Assembly: GCA_003165115.1 (NCBI GenBank)
Contig: PLSJ01000039.1
Coordinates: forward strand, 2,109 to 8,460
Direction of reading: 5' to 3'
Length of the DNA: 6,352 nucleotides
DNA from: Syntrophaceae bacterium
GTDB taxonomy: Bacteria; Desulfobacterota; Syntrophorhabdia; Syntrophorhabdales; WCHB1-27
A program made the position numbers and the translations under genes. Position 1 is the stretch's first letter. Each line of letters begins with the position of its first letter. The notes beneath the pieces are model-generated. The model was not told the DNA's origin, ran no database searches, and saw only the letters and a list, made by a program, of their open reading frames with translations. Shown here piece after piece: positions 1 through 5,030 of the stretch.

Positions 1-1
1 C

Positions 2-595
2 GGCAGCAAGTTCCTCAACGCAAGCATCGGGTTTGGGGGGTCGTGCTTCAAGAAGGACATTCTCAATCTCGTCTATCTGTGCAAGAGCTACGGACTCAAC
101 GAAGTGGCGGACTACTGGGAAAGCGTGGTCAAGATAAACGAATACCAGAAAGACCGGTTCGTGCTCACCATGCTGAATGCGATGTTCAACACCCTCGCCG
201 GCAAGCGGATAGCCCTATTCGGGTTCGCCTTCAAGGCCGATACGGGCGATACGCGGGATACCCCGGCGCTTTACGTGGCGAAAAACATCGTGGAGGAGAG
301 GGCCGAGCTGGTCATTACCGACCCGGAAGCGCTCAGGAACGCGATGGTGGACTTAGACGGCGTTGATGGCATTACCTACGAAATCGATCCGTACAAGGCG
401 GCTGCAAAGTGTGACGCCATCGCTCTCATGACCGAATGGAAGTTGTATGCGGGGCTCGATTACGAGCGCATCTACGCCTCCATGACAAAGCCGGCCTTTA
501 TTTTCGACGGCCGTAATATACTCGACCACAAGCGCCTCTTCGAGATCGGTTTCAACGTCTTCTCGATAGGCAAGACGCCGATGGTGCACGTGTGA
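2..595 (+). CDS. ugd: UDP-glucose 6-dehydrogenase, C-terminal part (5' end outside window)
   Basis: This is the last 197 residues of a UDP-glucose 6-dehydrogenase; the frame is open from the window edge to TGA at 593-595. The enzyme oxidises UDP-glucose to UDP-glucuronate in the cytoplasm with two NAD+. The visible part starts just before the catalytic-cysteine motif GFGGSCFKKD (Cys codon at 44-46). The central helical segment follows, then the C-terminal UDP-binding Rossmann domain, which opens with GKRIALFGFAFKADTGDTR and contains the TEWK and KPAFIFDGRN blocks near the end. From memory, the stretches GGSCFKKDILNLVYLC and DYERI..KPAFIFDGR resemble the animal/eukaryote-like UGDH subgroup more than short bacterial Ugd. 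The N-terminal NAD-binding domain is missing only because of the window edge. A UDP-GlcNAc 6-dehydrogenase (WbpA) is the main alternative, but the motifs favour UDP-glucose. The product could feed the epimerase at 3606. Confidence 0.93.
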   Translation, partial: GSKFLNASIGFGGSCFKKDILNLVYLCKSYGLNEVADYWESVVKINEYQKDRFVLTMLNAMFNTLAGKRIALFGFAFKADTGDTRDTPALYVAKNIVEERAELVITDPEALRNAMVDLDGVDGITYEIDPYKAAAKCDAIALMTEWKLYAGLDYERIYASMTKPAFIFDGRNILDHKRLFEIGFNVFSIGKTPMVHV

Positions 596-725
596 AGAGC
601 GCGTGAGCCAAAGGCATCCCGGAACGGAAAGCTCCAATCACGAGTCCTGAAAAACCAGGTGGTAGTCTCTCGTAACAGGTTTATCGGAAGCTGAAAATCT
701 CACGTCTCCGCGCGGCAGCGCAGAA

Positions 726-737
726 TAGGGAGGAGAT
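726..737 (+). promoter_or_regulatory. Strong ribosome binding site of wlbA
   Basis: A purine-rich AGGGAGGAG tract ends a few bases before the ATG at 738. It is the best Shine-Dalgarno sequence in the left half of the window and fixes the wlbA start. The 142-base gap after the dehydrogenase (596-737) shows no convincing terminator, promoter or small gene. Confidence 0.8.
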
Positions 738-1685
738 ATGAAGAATTTTGCTCTGATAGGAGCTGCCGGTTATGTCGCCCCCCGGCACATGAAAGCAATC
801 CGGGATACGGGAAACCGCGTGATCGCGGCACTCGATAAACACGATGCGGTCGGCGTTATCGACAGCTATTTTCCGGAGGCCGAGTTTTTTGTCGAGTTCG
901 AGAGACTCGACCGGCATGTGGAGAAGCTAAAGAGGAAGGGCGAGCGAAGCATGGTGCACTATGTAAGCATCGCCTCGCCCAACTATCTGCACGACGCCCA
1001 CATGCGTTTCGCCCTAAGGGTGGGAGCCGATGCTATCTGTGAAAAACCGCTGGTGCTGAACCCGTGGAATATCGATCCGTTGAGGGAGATGGAAGCCGAG
1101 ACGGGGAAACGGATCAACACGATCCTGCAGCTTCGGCTTCATCCCACGATAGCCGATCTCAAGAACAAAATGGAAACGATGGAGAAGAAAGCTGATATAG
1201 ATTTGACGTACATTACCTCGCGCGGCAGGTGGTACCTCGTTTCCTGGAAGGGCGACGCCTCCAAATCGGGGGGCATCGCGACGAACATAGGGGTCCATTT
1301 CTTCGATATGCTTCAATGGATCTTCGGGAAGTGCGTCAAGGTGGTCGTACACCTCTATCAGCCGACCAGGGCGGCAGGGTACATGGAGTTGCAGAGGGCG
1401 AGGGTCAGATGGTTCCTTTCGCTCGATCAGGAAGACTTGCCGGAGTCCGCGAGGCGATCGGGGAAAACGACATACAGGTCGATCCTTGTCGACGGCCGTG
1501 AGGTGGAGTTTTCCGAGGGTTTTACCGATCTGCACACCGATAGCTACAGGGCCATTCTTGAGGGCAAGGGCTTCGGACTCGAAGACGCCCGTCCCTCGGT
1601 GGAGATAGTACATAAAATCAGAAATGCGAAAGCAACGAGACCCAAGGGCGACTACCACCCGCTGTTGAAGGCGATCAGGGCTTGA
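738..1685 (+). CDS. wlbA: UDP-N-acetyl-2-amino-2-deoxyglucuronate dehydrogenase (WlbA/WbpB)
   Basis: A 315-residue NAD-dependent oxidoreductase of the Gfo/Idh/MocA family. It oxidises C3'' of UDP-GlcNAc-uronic acid to the 3-keto sugar, the first of three steps toward UDP-2,3-diacetamido-glucuronate. The N-terminus MKNFALIGAAGYVAPRHMKA carries the dinucleotide-binding loop (GAAGY, residues 8-12) and matches, from memory, Bordetella WlbA and Pseudomonas WbpB almost word for word. The family EKP motif with the catalytic Lys is CEKP (101-104). The substrate-domain segment TNIGVHFFDML holds the conserved His187. The blocks DLTYITSRG, ARVRWFLSLD, and EFSEGFTDLHTDSY are characteristic of this subgroup rather than of generic Gfo/Idh enzymes. 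Length is typical and the start is supported by a strong ribosome binding site. wlbB follows after 51 bases. In studied homologues the 3-keto product is passed on to the partner aminotransferase, here encoded at 2336. Confidence 0.94.
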   Translation: MKNFALIGAAGYVAPRHMKAIRDTGNRVIAALDKHDAVGVIDSYFPEAEFFVEFERLDRHVEKLKRKGERSMVHYVSIASPNYLHDAHMRFALRVGADAICEKPLVLNPWNIDPLREMEAETGKRINTILQLRLHPTIADLKNKMETMEKKADIDLTYITSRGRWYLVSWKGDASKSGGIATNIGVHFFDMLQWIFGKCVKVVVHLYQPTRAAGYMELQRARVRWFLSLDQEDLPESARRSGKTTYRSILVDGREVEFSEGFTDLHTDSYRAILEGKGFGLEDARPSVEIVHKIRNAKATRPKGDYHPLLKAIRA

Positions 1686-1736
1686 GCCGGAGATTGCGGT
1701 GGGCCGCACGAGGGAAGAGAGTCGCGCAAAGGTCCG

Positions 1737-2339
1737 ATGAGCGATAAGCCTTATTATATTCATGAAAGCAGCTACATCGACGATAACGTCGAGATCGGCG
1801 AAGGCACAAAGATATGGCATTTTTGCCATATCCTGAGTGCTTCGAGGATAGGCAGGAATTGTATTCTCGGTCAAAACGTGTCGATCGGGCCTGACGTGTC
1901 CGTAGGGAGCCGGTGTAAGTTCCAGAATAACGTATCCGTGTATAAAGGGGTTACCCTTGAAGACGACGTTTTCTGCGGTCCCTCATGTGTATTTACCAAT
2001 GTCTACAACCCGAGGGCTTTTATAGAGCGCAAGCACGAATTCAGGCCGACGCTCGTAAAGAGGGGCGCCACGATCGGCGCCAACGCGACGATCGTATGCG
2101 GCGCGACGATCGGATGCTACGCCATTGTTGCCGCGGGAGCGGTGGTGAAGGACGACGTTCCGGACTACGCCGTCGTGGCGGGCGTCCCGGCGCATCGCGT
2201 CGGATGGGCATGCAAATGCGGCACGAGTCTGGAAAAGCCGGGCGGAGGACCCGGTGCCCGGCAAAAGGTGTCTTGCGCTTCTTGCGGCAACGAATATATG
2301 GTCGACGAGATGAGGCTTATGCCGGTGAAAGAACAATGA
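1737..2339 (+). CDS. wlbB: UDP-2-acetamido-3-amino-2,3-dideoxyglucuronate N-acetyltransferase (WlbB/WbpD)
   Basis: A 200-residue acyltransferase of the left-handed beta-helix (hexapeptide repeat) superfamily. It transfers acetyl from acetyl-CoA to the 3-amino group made by the aminotransferase, giving UDP-2,3-diacetamido-2,3-dideoxyglucuronate. The N-terminus YYIHESSYID is typical of the WbpD/WlbB group. Hexapeptide repeats such as VEIGEG, RIGRNC, VSIGPD, VSVGSR, ATIGAN and ATIGCY span about residues 18-130. The loop FTNVYNPRA (86-94) interrupts the helix where the family binds substrate. AGAVVKDDVPDYAVVAGVPA (133-152) is the usual end of the helix. A tail with CKC (159-161) and CASC (180-183) looks like a small zinc ribbon. 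No other in-frame start lies nearby; the site before ATG is weak (AAAGG only 4 bases away). The TGA stop overlaps the ATG of the aminotransferase gene, so the two are likely translationally coupled. Confidence 0.93.
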   Translation: MSDKPYYIHESSYIDDNVEIGEGTKIWHFCHILSASRIGRNCILGQNVSIGPDVSVGSRCKFQNNVSVYKGVTLEDDVFCGPSCVFTNVYNPRAFIERKHEFRPTLVKRGATIGANATIVCGATIGCYAIVAAGAVVKDDVPDYAVVAGVPAHRVGWACKCGTSLEKPGGGPGARQKVSCASCGNEYMVDEMRLMPVKEQ

Positions 2340-3526
2340 GCGCGTCGATGAGGGTGCCGATGCTCGATCTCCGGCGAGAATACGCATATATGAAGGCGGA
2401 CATCGACGCGGCCATCCGGAGGTGTCTCGATCACCAAAAATGGATACTCGGACCGGAGGTCGCGGAACTGGAGGAGAAGGCCGCCGACTATCTCGGAGTG
2501 AGGCATACAATCGGCACGTCATCGGGCACGGACGCCCTGGTGCTTGCCTTGCGCGCTCTCGCCATCAAGACGAAAGATCGGGAGTATTTTGACAAAGGCG
2601 ATCAGATCATCACCACCTCCTTCACCTTTACGGCAACCGGTGACGCAATACTTCGAGCAGGAGCAACCCCGGTCTTCGTCGACATAGACCCGGATTCGTA
2701 CAACATCGATCCGGATCGTATCCGTCAATACCTGGTTCGGTACACACAGGGTGCACGTGCCGGTTCGGCAAAGGTCGTCGGCATTATCCCGGTTCATCTG
2801 TATGGGCAGGCATGCGATATGGATGAGATAACGGCCATCGCAAAGGAATTCGGTCTCTTTGTGCTGGAAGATGTCGCTCAAGCGTTCGGGGGCTCGCACG
2901 GCAACAGAAAGCTCGGTTCGATCGGCACCTGTGGAGCATTCAGTTTCTTCCCCTCGAAAAACCTGGGCGGGTTCGGCGACGGAGGGTTGTTGTCGACCAA
3001 TGACGGCGAGATAGCGGAGATATCCCGGATGCTTCTCAAGCATGGCGGCAGGGACAAATATGACGTCGAGCACATCGGCTACAATGCCAGGCTCGACACG
3101 CTTCAGGCCGCCGTCCTGCTGGCGAAGCTCACCTACATCGACGAATTCAACGGTCGAAGAAAACACGTAGGCAGTCTTTATGCCGCCGAGCTTCGAAAAA
3201 CCGAAGGCATTGTCGTTCCGCTTTCGCGTACCGCCTCAGACCACGTTTTTCATCAGTTCACGATACGCGTGCTTCATGGCCGCCGCGACGCCCTGCGCAG
3301 CAGCCTGAAGGAATCGGGAATAGAGAGCATGGTGTATTATCCCGTCCCCTTGACCGACATGAAAGTATTTCATGAAAGATGCGTCACGCAGGAAAATATG
3401 GCGGTAACGAAGCGGGCCCCGCATGAGGTCCTGAGCCTCCCCATGGAGCCGCTCATGGAGGACGAGGAAGTATTGAGCGTCGTCAGGGCGGTCAGGGATT
3501 TCCAGGTGACGGGGCACAGTGCGTAG
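2336..3526 (+). CDS. wlbC: PLP-dependent 3-aminotransferase, DegT/DnrJ/EryC1 family (WlbC/WbpE)
   Basis: A 396-residue aminotransferase that would convert the 3-keto sugar from WlbA into UDP-2-acetamido-3-amino-2,3-dideoxyglucuronate using glutamate as donor. The chosen ATG overlaps the wlbB stop (ATGA), has GGTGAAAG about 9 bases upstream, and gives the family-typical N-terminus MRVPMLDLRREYAYMKADID. Opening the frame further upstream (to 1985) would add 117 residues that only read through wlbB. Visible family motifs are GTSSGTDAL (60-68, cofactor phosphate binding), PVHLYGQACDM (152-162), LEDVAQAFGG (177-186, with Asp179 and Gln182 near the PLP ring) and FFPSKNLGGFGDGG (204-217), where Lys208 is the expected Schiff-base lysine. 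GYNARLDTLQAA (248-259) and YYPVPL (334-339) are also conserved. Length is slightly above the roughly 360-390 usual for the family, with one somewhat long segment (KTKDREYFDKG, 78-88). Substrate assignment rests on the wlbA-B-C context. Confidence 0.93.
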   Translation: MSASMRVPMLDLRREYAYMKADIDAAIRRCLDHQKWILGPEVAELEEKAADYLGVRHTIGTSSGTDALVLALRALAIKTKDREYFDKGDQIITTSFTFTATGDAILRAGATPVFVDIDPDSYNIDPDRIRQYLVRYTQGARAGSAKVVGIIPVHLYGQACDMDEITAIAKEFGLFVLEDVAQAFGGSHGNRKLGSIGTCGAFSFFPSKNLGGFGDGGLLSTNDGEIAEISRMLLKHGGRDKYDVEHIGYNARLDTLQAAVLLAKLTYIDEFNGRRKHVGSLYAAELRKTEGIVVPLSRTASDHVFHQFTIRVLHGRRDALRSSLKESGIESMVYYPVPLTDMKVFHERCVTQENMAVTKRAPHEVLSLPMEPLMEDEEVLSVVRAVRDFQVTGHSA

Positions 3527-3584
3527 GATGGCCGCTCCGGCTCGGTCAGGGGCACCCCGGATTGAAAAATGAAGGCTTCACACG

Positions 3585-3602
3585 TTTAAAGGGGGCTTTA
3601 AA
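3585..3602 (+). promoter_or_regulatory. Ribosome binding site of the epimerase gene inside a small dyad
   Basis: The G-rich Shine-Dalgarno tract (AAAGGGGG, 3588-3595) ahead of ATG 3606 sits in a perfect inverted repeat: TTTAAAG (3585-3591), loop GGGG, CTTTAAA (3596-3602). The stem is 7 pairs but AT-rich, so it would be only marginally stable. It could dampen initiation or be chance. The 79-base gap before the gene (3527-3605) shows no promoter that I would defend. Confidence 0.4.
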
Positions 3603-3605
3603 GCG

Positions 3606-4592
3606 ATGAGCGACGAGACCATACTCCTGACCGGGGCTGCGGGGTTTATTGGATGGGAGACGGCCAGGGGACTCCTGGCGAGCGGAAGACGGGTGCTCGG
3701 CGGAGATAACCTGAACGATTATTACGACGTGAGGCTGAAGGAGTACAGGCTGGAAGATCTGAAAGGCCGCGGGAACTTCTCCTTCTACCGGGCCGATATA
3801 GAGGATTTGCAGGCGATAGGCGATATCTTCAGGGAGAACAGGATAGATGCGGTCATCAACCTGGCCGCGAGGGCCGGGGTAAGGTACAGCATCGAAAACC
3901 CTTTCGTCTACATGACAACGAATGCCTACGGGACCCTGAATCTGCTCGAGCTGATGAGGAAGTACGGGGTGAAGAAGATCGTGCTCGCCTCCACGTCTTC
4001 GCTTTATGCGGGCCAGAAGATGCCCTTTTCCGAGGAACTGCCCGTCAACACGCCGATCTCTCCTTATGCGGCATCGAAAAAAGCGGCTGAGGTGATGATC
4101 TACTCGTACCACTATCTGTTCGGTATCGACGCCTCCGTGGTCAGGTATTTCACCGTCTACGGCCCGGCGGGCAGGCCCGATATGAGCATGTTCAGATTCA
4201 TCAGATGGATCGACGACGGTGAGGAGCTGGTCCTCTACGGAGACGGCTCCCAGAGCCGCGATTTTACGTTTGTGTCAGATATTGCGGAGGGTACGATAAG
4301 GGCCCTCAAGCCTGTCGGGTTCGAGATCATCAACCTCGGCAACAGTCATCCCCACGAGCTTGCCGAGATGATCTCCCTGGCCGAGCGCTATCTGGGGAAA
4401 AAGGCTCGTGTAAGGAGGGAGCCCTTTCAGAAAACCGACATGATGGCCACCTGGGCCGACATCGGAAAAGCAAAGCGCCTCCTCGATTGGGAACCCGTGA
4501 TACCATTTTCCGAAGGTGTCGAAAAAACCGTGGACTGGTATCTCAGGAACAGAGAGTGGGTGCGCAATATCCGGATTGACATGAGCAAGTAG
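3606..4592 (+). CDS. NAD-dependent epimerase, UDP-glucuronate 4-epimerase type
   Basis: A 328-residue extended short-chain dehydrogenase/reductase. The Rossmann motif GAAGFIG is at residues 10-16. The segment GDNLNDYYDVRLKEYRL (33-49) and ARAGVRYSIENP (88-99) are hallmarks of the bacterial and plant UDP-glucuronate 4-epimerase group. The catalytic residues are visible: STSS (129-132), and Tyr154/Lys158 in SPYAASK. VYGPAGRPDMSMFRF (184-198) and LYGDGSQSRDFTFV (210-223) form the nucleotide-sugar pocket. It would interconvert UDP-glucuronate and UDP-galacturonate, so it pairs logically with the UDP-glucose dehydrogenase at the left edge. A UDP-glucose 4-epimerase or a UDP-glucuronate 5-epimerase with the same fold cannot be excluded. 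The start follows AAAGGGGG at about 10 bases. Length is normal for the family. It is the last gene before a long regulatory gap and carries a terminator-like hairpin over its 3' end. Confidence 0.88.
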   Translation: MSDETILLTGAAGFIGWETARGLLASGRRVLGGDNLNDYYDVRLKEYRLEDLKGRGNFSFYRADIEDLQAIGDIFRENRIDAVINLAARAGVRYSIENPFVYMTTNAYGTLNLLELMRKYGVKKIVLASTSSLYAGQKMPFSEELPVNTPISPYAASKKAAEVMIYSYHYLFGIDASVVRYFTVYGPAGRPDMSMFRFIRWIDDGEELVLYGDGSQSRDFTFVSDIAEGTIRALKPVGFEIINLGNSHPHELAEMISLAERYLGKKARVRREPFQKTDMMATWADIGKAKRLLDWEPVIPFSEGVEKTVDWYLRNREWVRNIRIDMSK

Positions 4593-4610
4593 AACATGGC
4601 GCACCTTTTT
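4559..4610 (+). terminator. Possible rho-independent terminator overlapping the epimerase stop
   Basis: GGTGCGC (4559-4565, inside the coding sequence) is a perfect reverse complement of GCGCACC (4599-4605), which is followed at once by five T (4606-4610). A G-U pair can extend the base of the stem. The 33-base loop is long, but two CATG palindromes in it (4580-4583 and 4595-4598) can pair and shorten it. The stop codon TAG (4590-4592) lies within the loop. It would end the sugar-nucleotide operon before the separately promoted hydrolase gene. The long loop and short T tract keep this tentative. Confidence 0.45.
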
Positions 4611-4662
4611 GTGACGTTGCACGAACCCCTCACCTGCGTGCATTCTTAAGCCACTCGCCTGC

Positions 4663-4691
4663 TTGCCAATTCCAACAATAACGCATATATT
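4663..4691 (+). promoter_or_regulatory. Candidate sigma70 promoter P1
   Basis: TTGCCA (4663-4668) and TATATT (4686-4691) are separated by exactly 17 bases, in an AT-rich stretch. The predicted start point is near 4698. It would give a leader of roughly 330 bases before the hydrolase gene. It is weaker than the next candidate because its -35 box matches consensus at fewer positions. Confidence 0.4.
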
Positions 4692-4741
4692 ATACTCAGA
4701 TGAAAAAAACAAGGACATTCGTTGTCAGGTATCCTGCGGAT

Positions 4742-4762
4742 CGATTGACTCGTGCGCAATCG
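4742..4762. repeat. Inverted repeat over the -35 box, possible operator
   Basis: CGATTG (4742-4747) and CAATCG (4757-4762) form a perfect 6-base dyad with a 9-base spacer. The left arm runs into the TTGACT -35 box of promoter P2 and the right arm lies in its spacer. Size and position suit a dimeric repressor site, but 6-base arms also arise by chance. The binding protein, if any, is unknown. Confidence 0.3.
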
Positions 4763-4772
4763 GCACTATATT
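4745..4772 (+). promoter_or_regulatory. Candidate sigma70 promoter P2 for the riboswitch-controlled gene
   Basis: TTGACT (4745-4750, five of six consensus bases) lies 16 bases before TATATT (4767-4772). The expected start point is around 4779, about 100 bases before the aptamer and 250 before the start codon. It is the best promoter in the gap and the natural driver of the leader RNA. An inverted repeat overlaps its -35 element. Confidence 0.5.
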
Positions 4773-4880
4773 GTGTTGTAGGGATTCACAACTCGCAAGG
4801 CTTAAAGCAGGCCGGTAACATGTCGAGGCTTTTTTTCAAGGAAGACTTAAGTTTGTTTAAGTAGCATCCGATAATATGTA

Positions 4881-4975
4881 CGTCCTGTAAAGGGCAAACC
4901 GTCCGAAAGGGCGGGGCGCAAAGCCGCTGGCCTAAGTTTCAAGGTATCGGAATAGGGTAGCAGGGTTGCCAGGCG
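4881..4975 (+). promoter_or_regulatory. Cyclic-di-GMP-I (GEMM-I) riboswitch aptamer
   Basis: The conserved GEMM-I core is present in order: AAAGGGCAAACC (4889-4900), a stem capped by a GAAA tetraloop (CCGTCC 4899-4904, loop 4905-4908, GGGCGG 4909-4914), GGGGCGCAAAGCC (4913-4925), the tetraloop-receptor strand GGCCTAA (4929-4935), and GGGTAGCAGGGTTGCC (4955-4970). The second hairpin can form from GTTTC (4936-4940) and GGAAT (4949-4953). The closing stem is CCTG (4884-4887) with CAGG (4970-4973), plus CG/CG beyond a bulged T. The RNA binds the second messenger c-di-GMP. By my alignment to the Vibrio Vc2 RNA the ligand-contacting position 20 is G, which favours c-di-GMP over the 3',3'-cGAMP-sensing variants that carry A there. 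It lies 56 bases before the hydrolase start codon. Confidence 0.93.
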
Positions 4976-5025
4976 ACAGCAGCACCTCCGGTGCCGAGCG
5001 TCGTCGGCCAAAAAACTTGGAGGTG
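4972..5025 (+). promoter_or_regulatory. Riboswitch expression platform, Shine-Dalgarno sequestering type
   Basis: CACCTCC (4983-4989) is a perfect reverse complement of GGAGGTG (5019-5025), the ribosome binding site of the ATG at 5031. Inside this pairing GCCGA (4993-4997) and TCGGC (5004-5008) form a further hairpin, so the site can be fully masked. An exclusive alternative exists: GCACC (4982-4986) and GGTGC (4990-4994) form a hairpin around TCC that hides the anti-SD. GGCGAC (4972-4977), which overlaps the aptamer closing stem, can pair with GTCGTC (5000-5005). There is no T tract, so control is probably of translation rather than termination. The direction of control is inferred, not shown. 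Confidence 0.7.
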
Positions 5026-5030
5026 TTGTG

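Larger units (their letters stand above)
4593..5030 (+). other. 438-base non-coding leader and regulatory region
   Basis: No supported protein gene lies here. Its base composition is visibly more AT-rich than the operon before it. In order it holds the distal arm of a terminator-like hairpin, a plain hairpin without a T tract (TGCACG 4618-4623 with CGTGCA 4637-4642), two sigma70-like promoters, a T7 run at about 4830-4836 with no good stem before it, an AT-rich hairpin (ACTTAA 4845-4850 with TTAAGT 4857-4862), a c-di-GMP-I aptamer and its expression platform. The long untranslated leader is typical of riboswitch-controlled genes. Confidence 0.7.

Noticed and set aside
1695..1708. Small hairpin TGCGG-TGGG-CCGCA between wlbA and wlbB
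   Set aside because: A 5-base stem with no T tract is expected often by chance and has no clear role.
1014..1874. 286-residue ORF on the - strand opposite wlbA and wlbB
   Set aside because: It is antisense to two well-recognised enzymes, with no ribosome binding site or domain of its own.
1985..2335. Upstream extension of the aminotransferase frame by 117 residues
   Set aside because: The extension lies wholly within wlbB in another frame and is arginine-rich without family similarity. The ATG at 2336 gives the canonical N-terminus.
3550..3559. GGGGCACCCC mini-palindrome after the aminotransferase gene as a terminator
   Set aside because: The loop would be too small for the full stem, there is no T tract, and the next gene belongs to the same pathway group.
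4761..4776. Sigma54-like CGGCAC element near the leader promoter
   Set aside because: The -12 GC is not at the required spacing from the -24 GG; the sequence there is TGTG. The sigma70 reading explains the region better.
4803..4836. Terminator ahead of the riboswitch, suggested by a T7 run at about 4830-4836
   Set aside because: I find no continuous GC-rich stem immediately before the T run; only 3-base complementarities such as GCC/GGC.
4700..4864. 54-codon + strand ORF starting ATGAAAAAAACA in the intergenic gap
   Set aside because: It has no Shine-Dalgarno, no recognisable domain, and ends just before the aptamer. The ATG lies close to the predicted start of promoter P1, so a leaderless peptide is conceivable but unsupported.
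4847..4875. Possible promoter TTAAGT-N17-GATAAT just before the aptamer
   Set aside because: The -35 match is poor, and transcription would start around 4882, removing part of the aptamer closing stem. The upstream promoter at 4745-4772 fits better.
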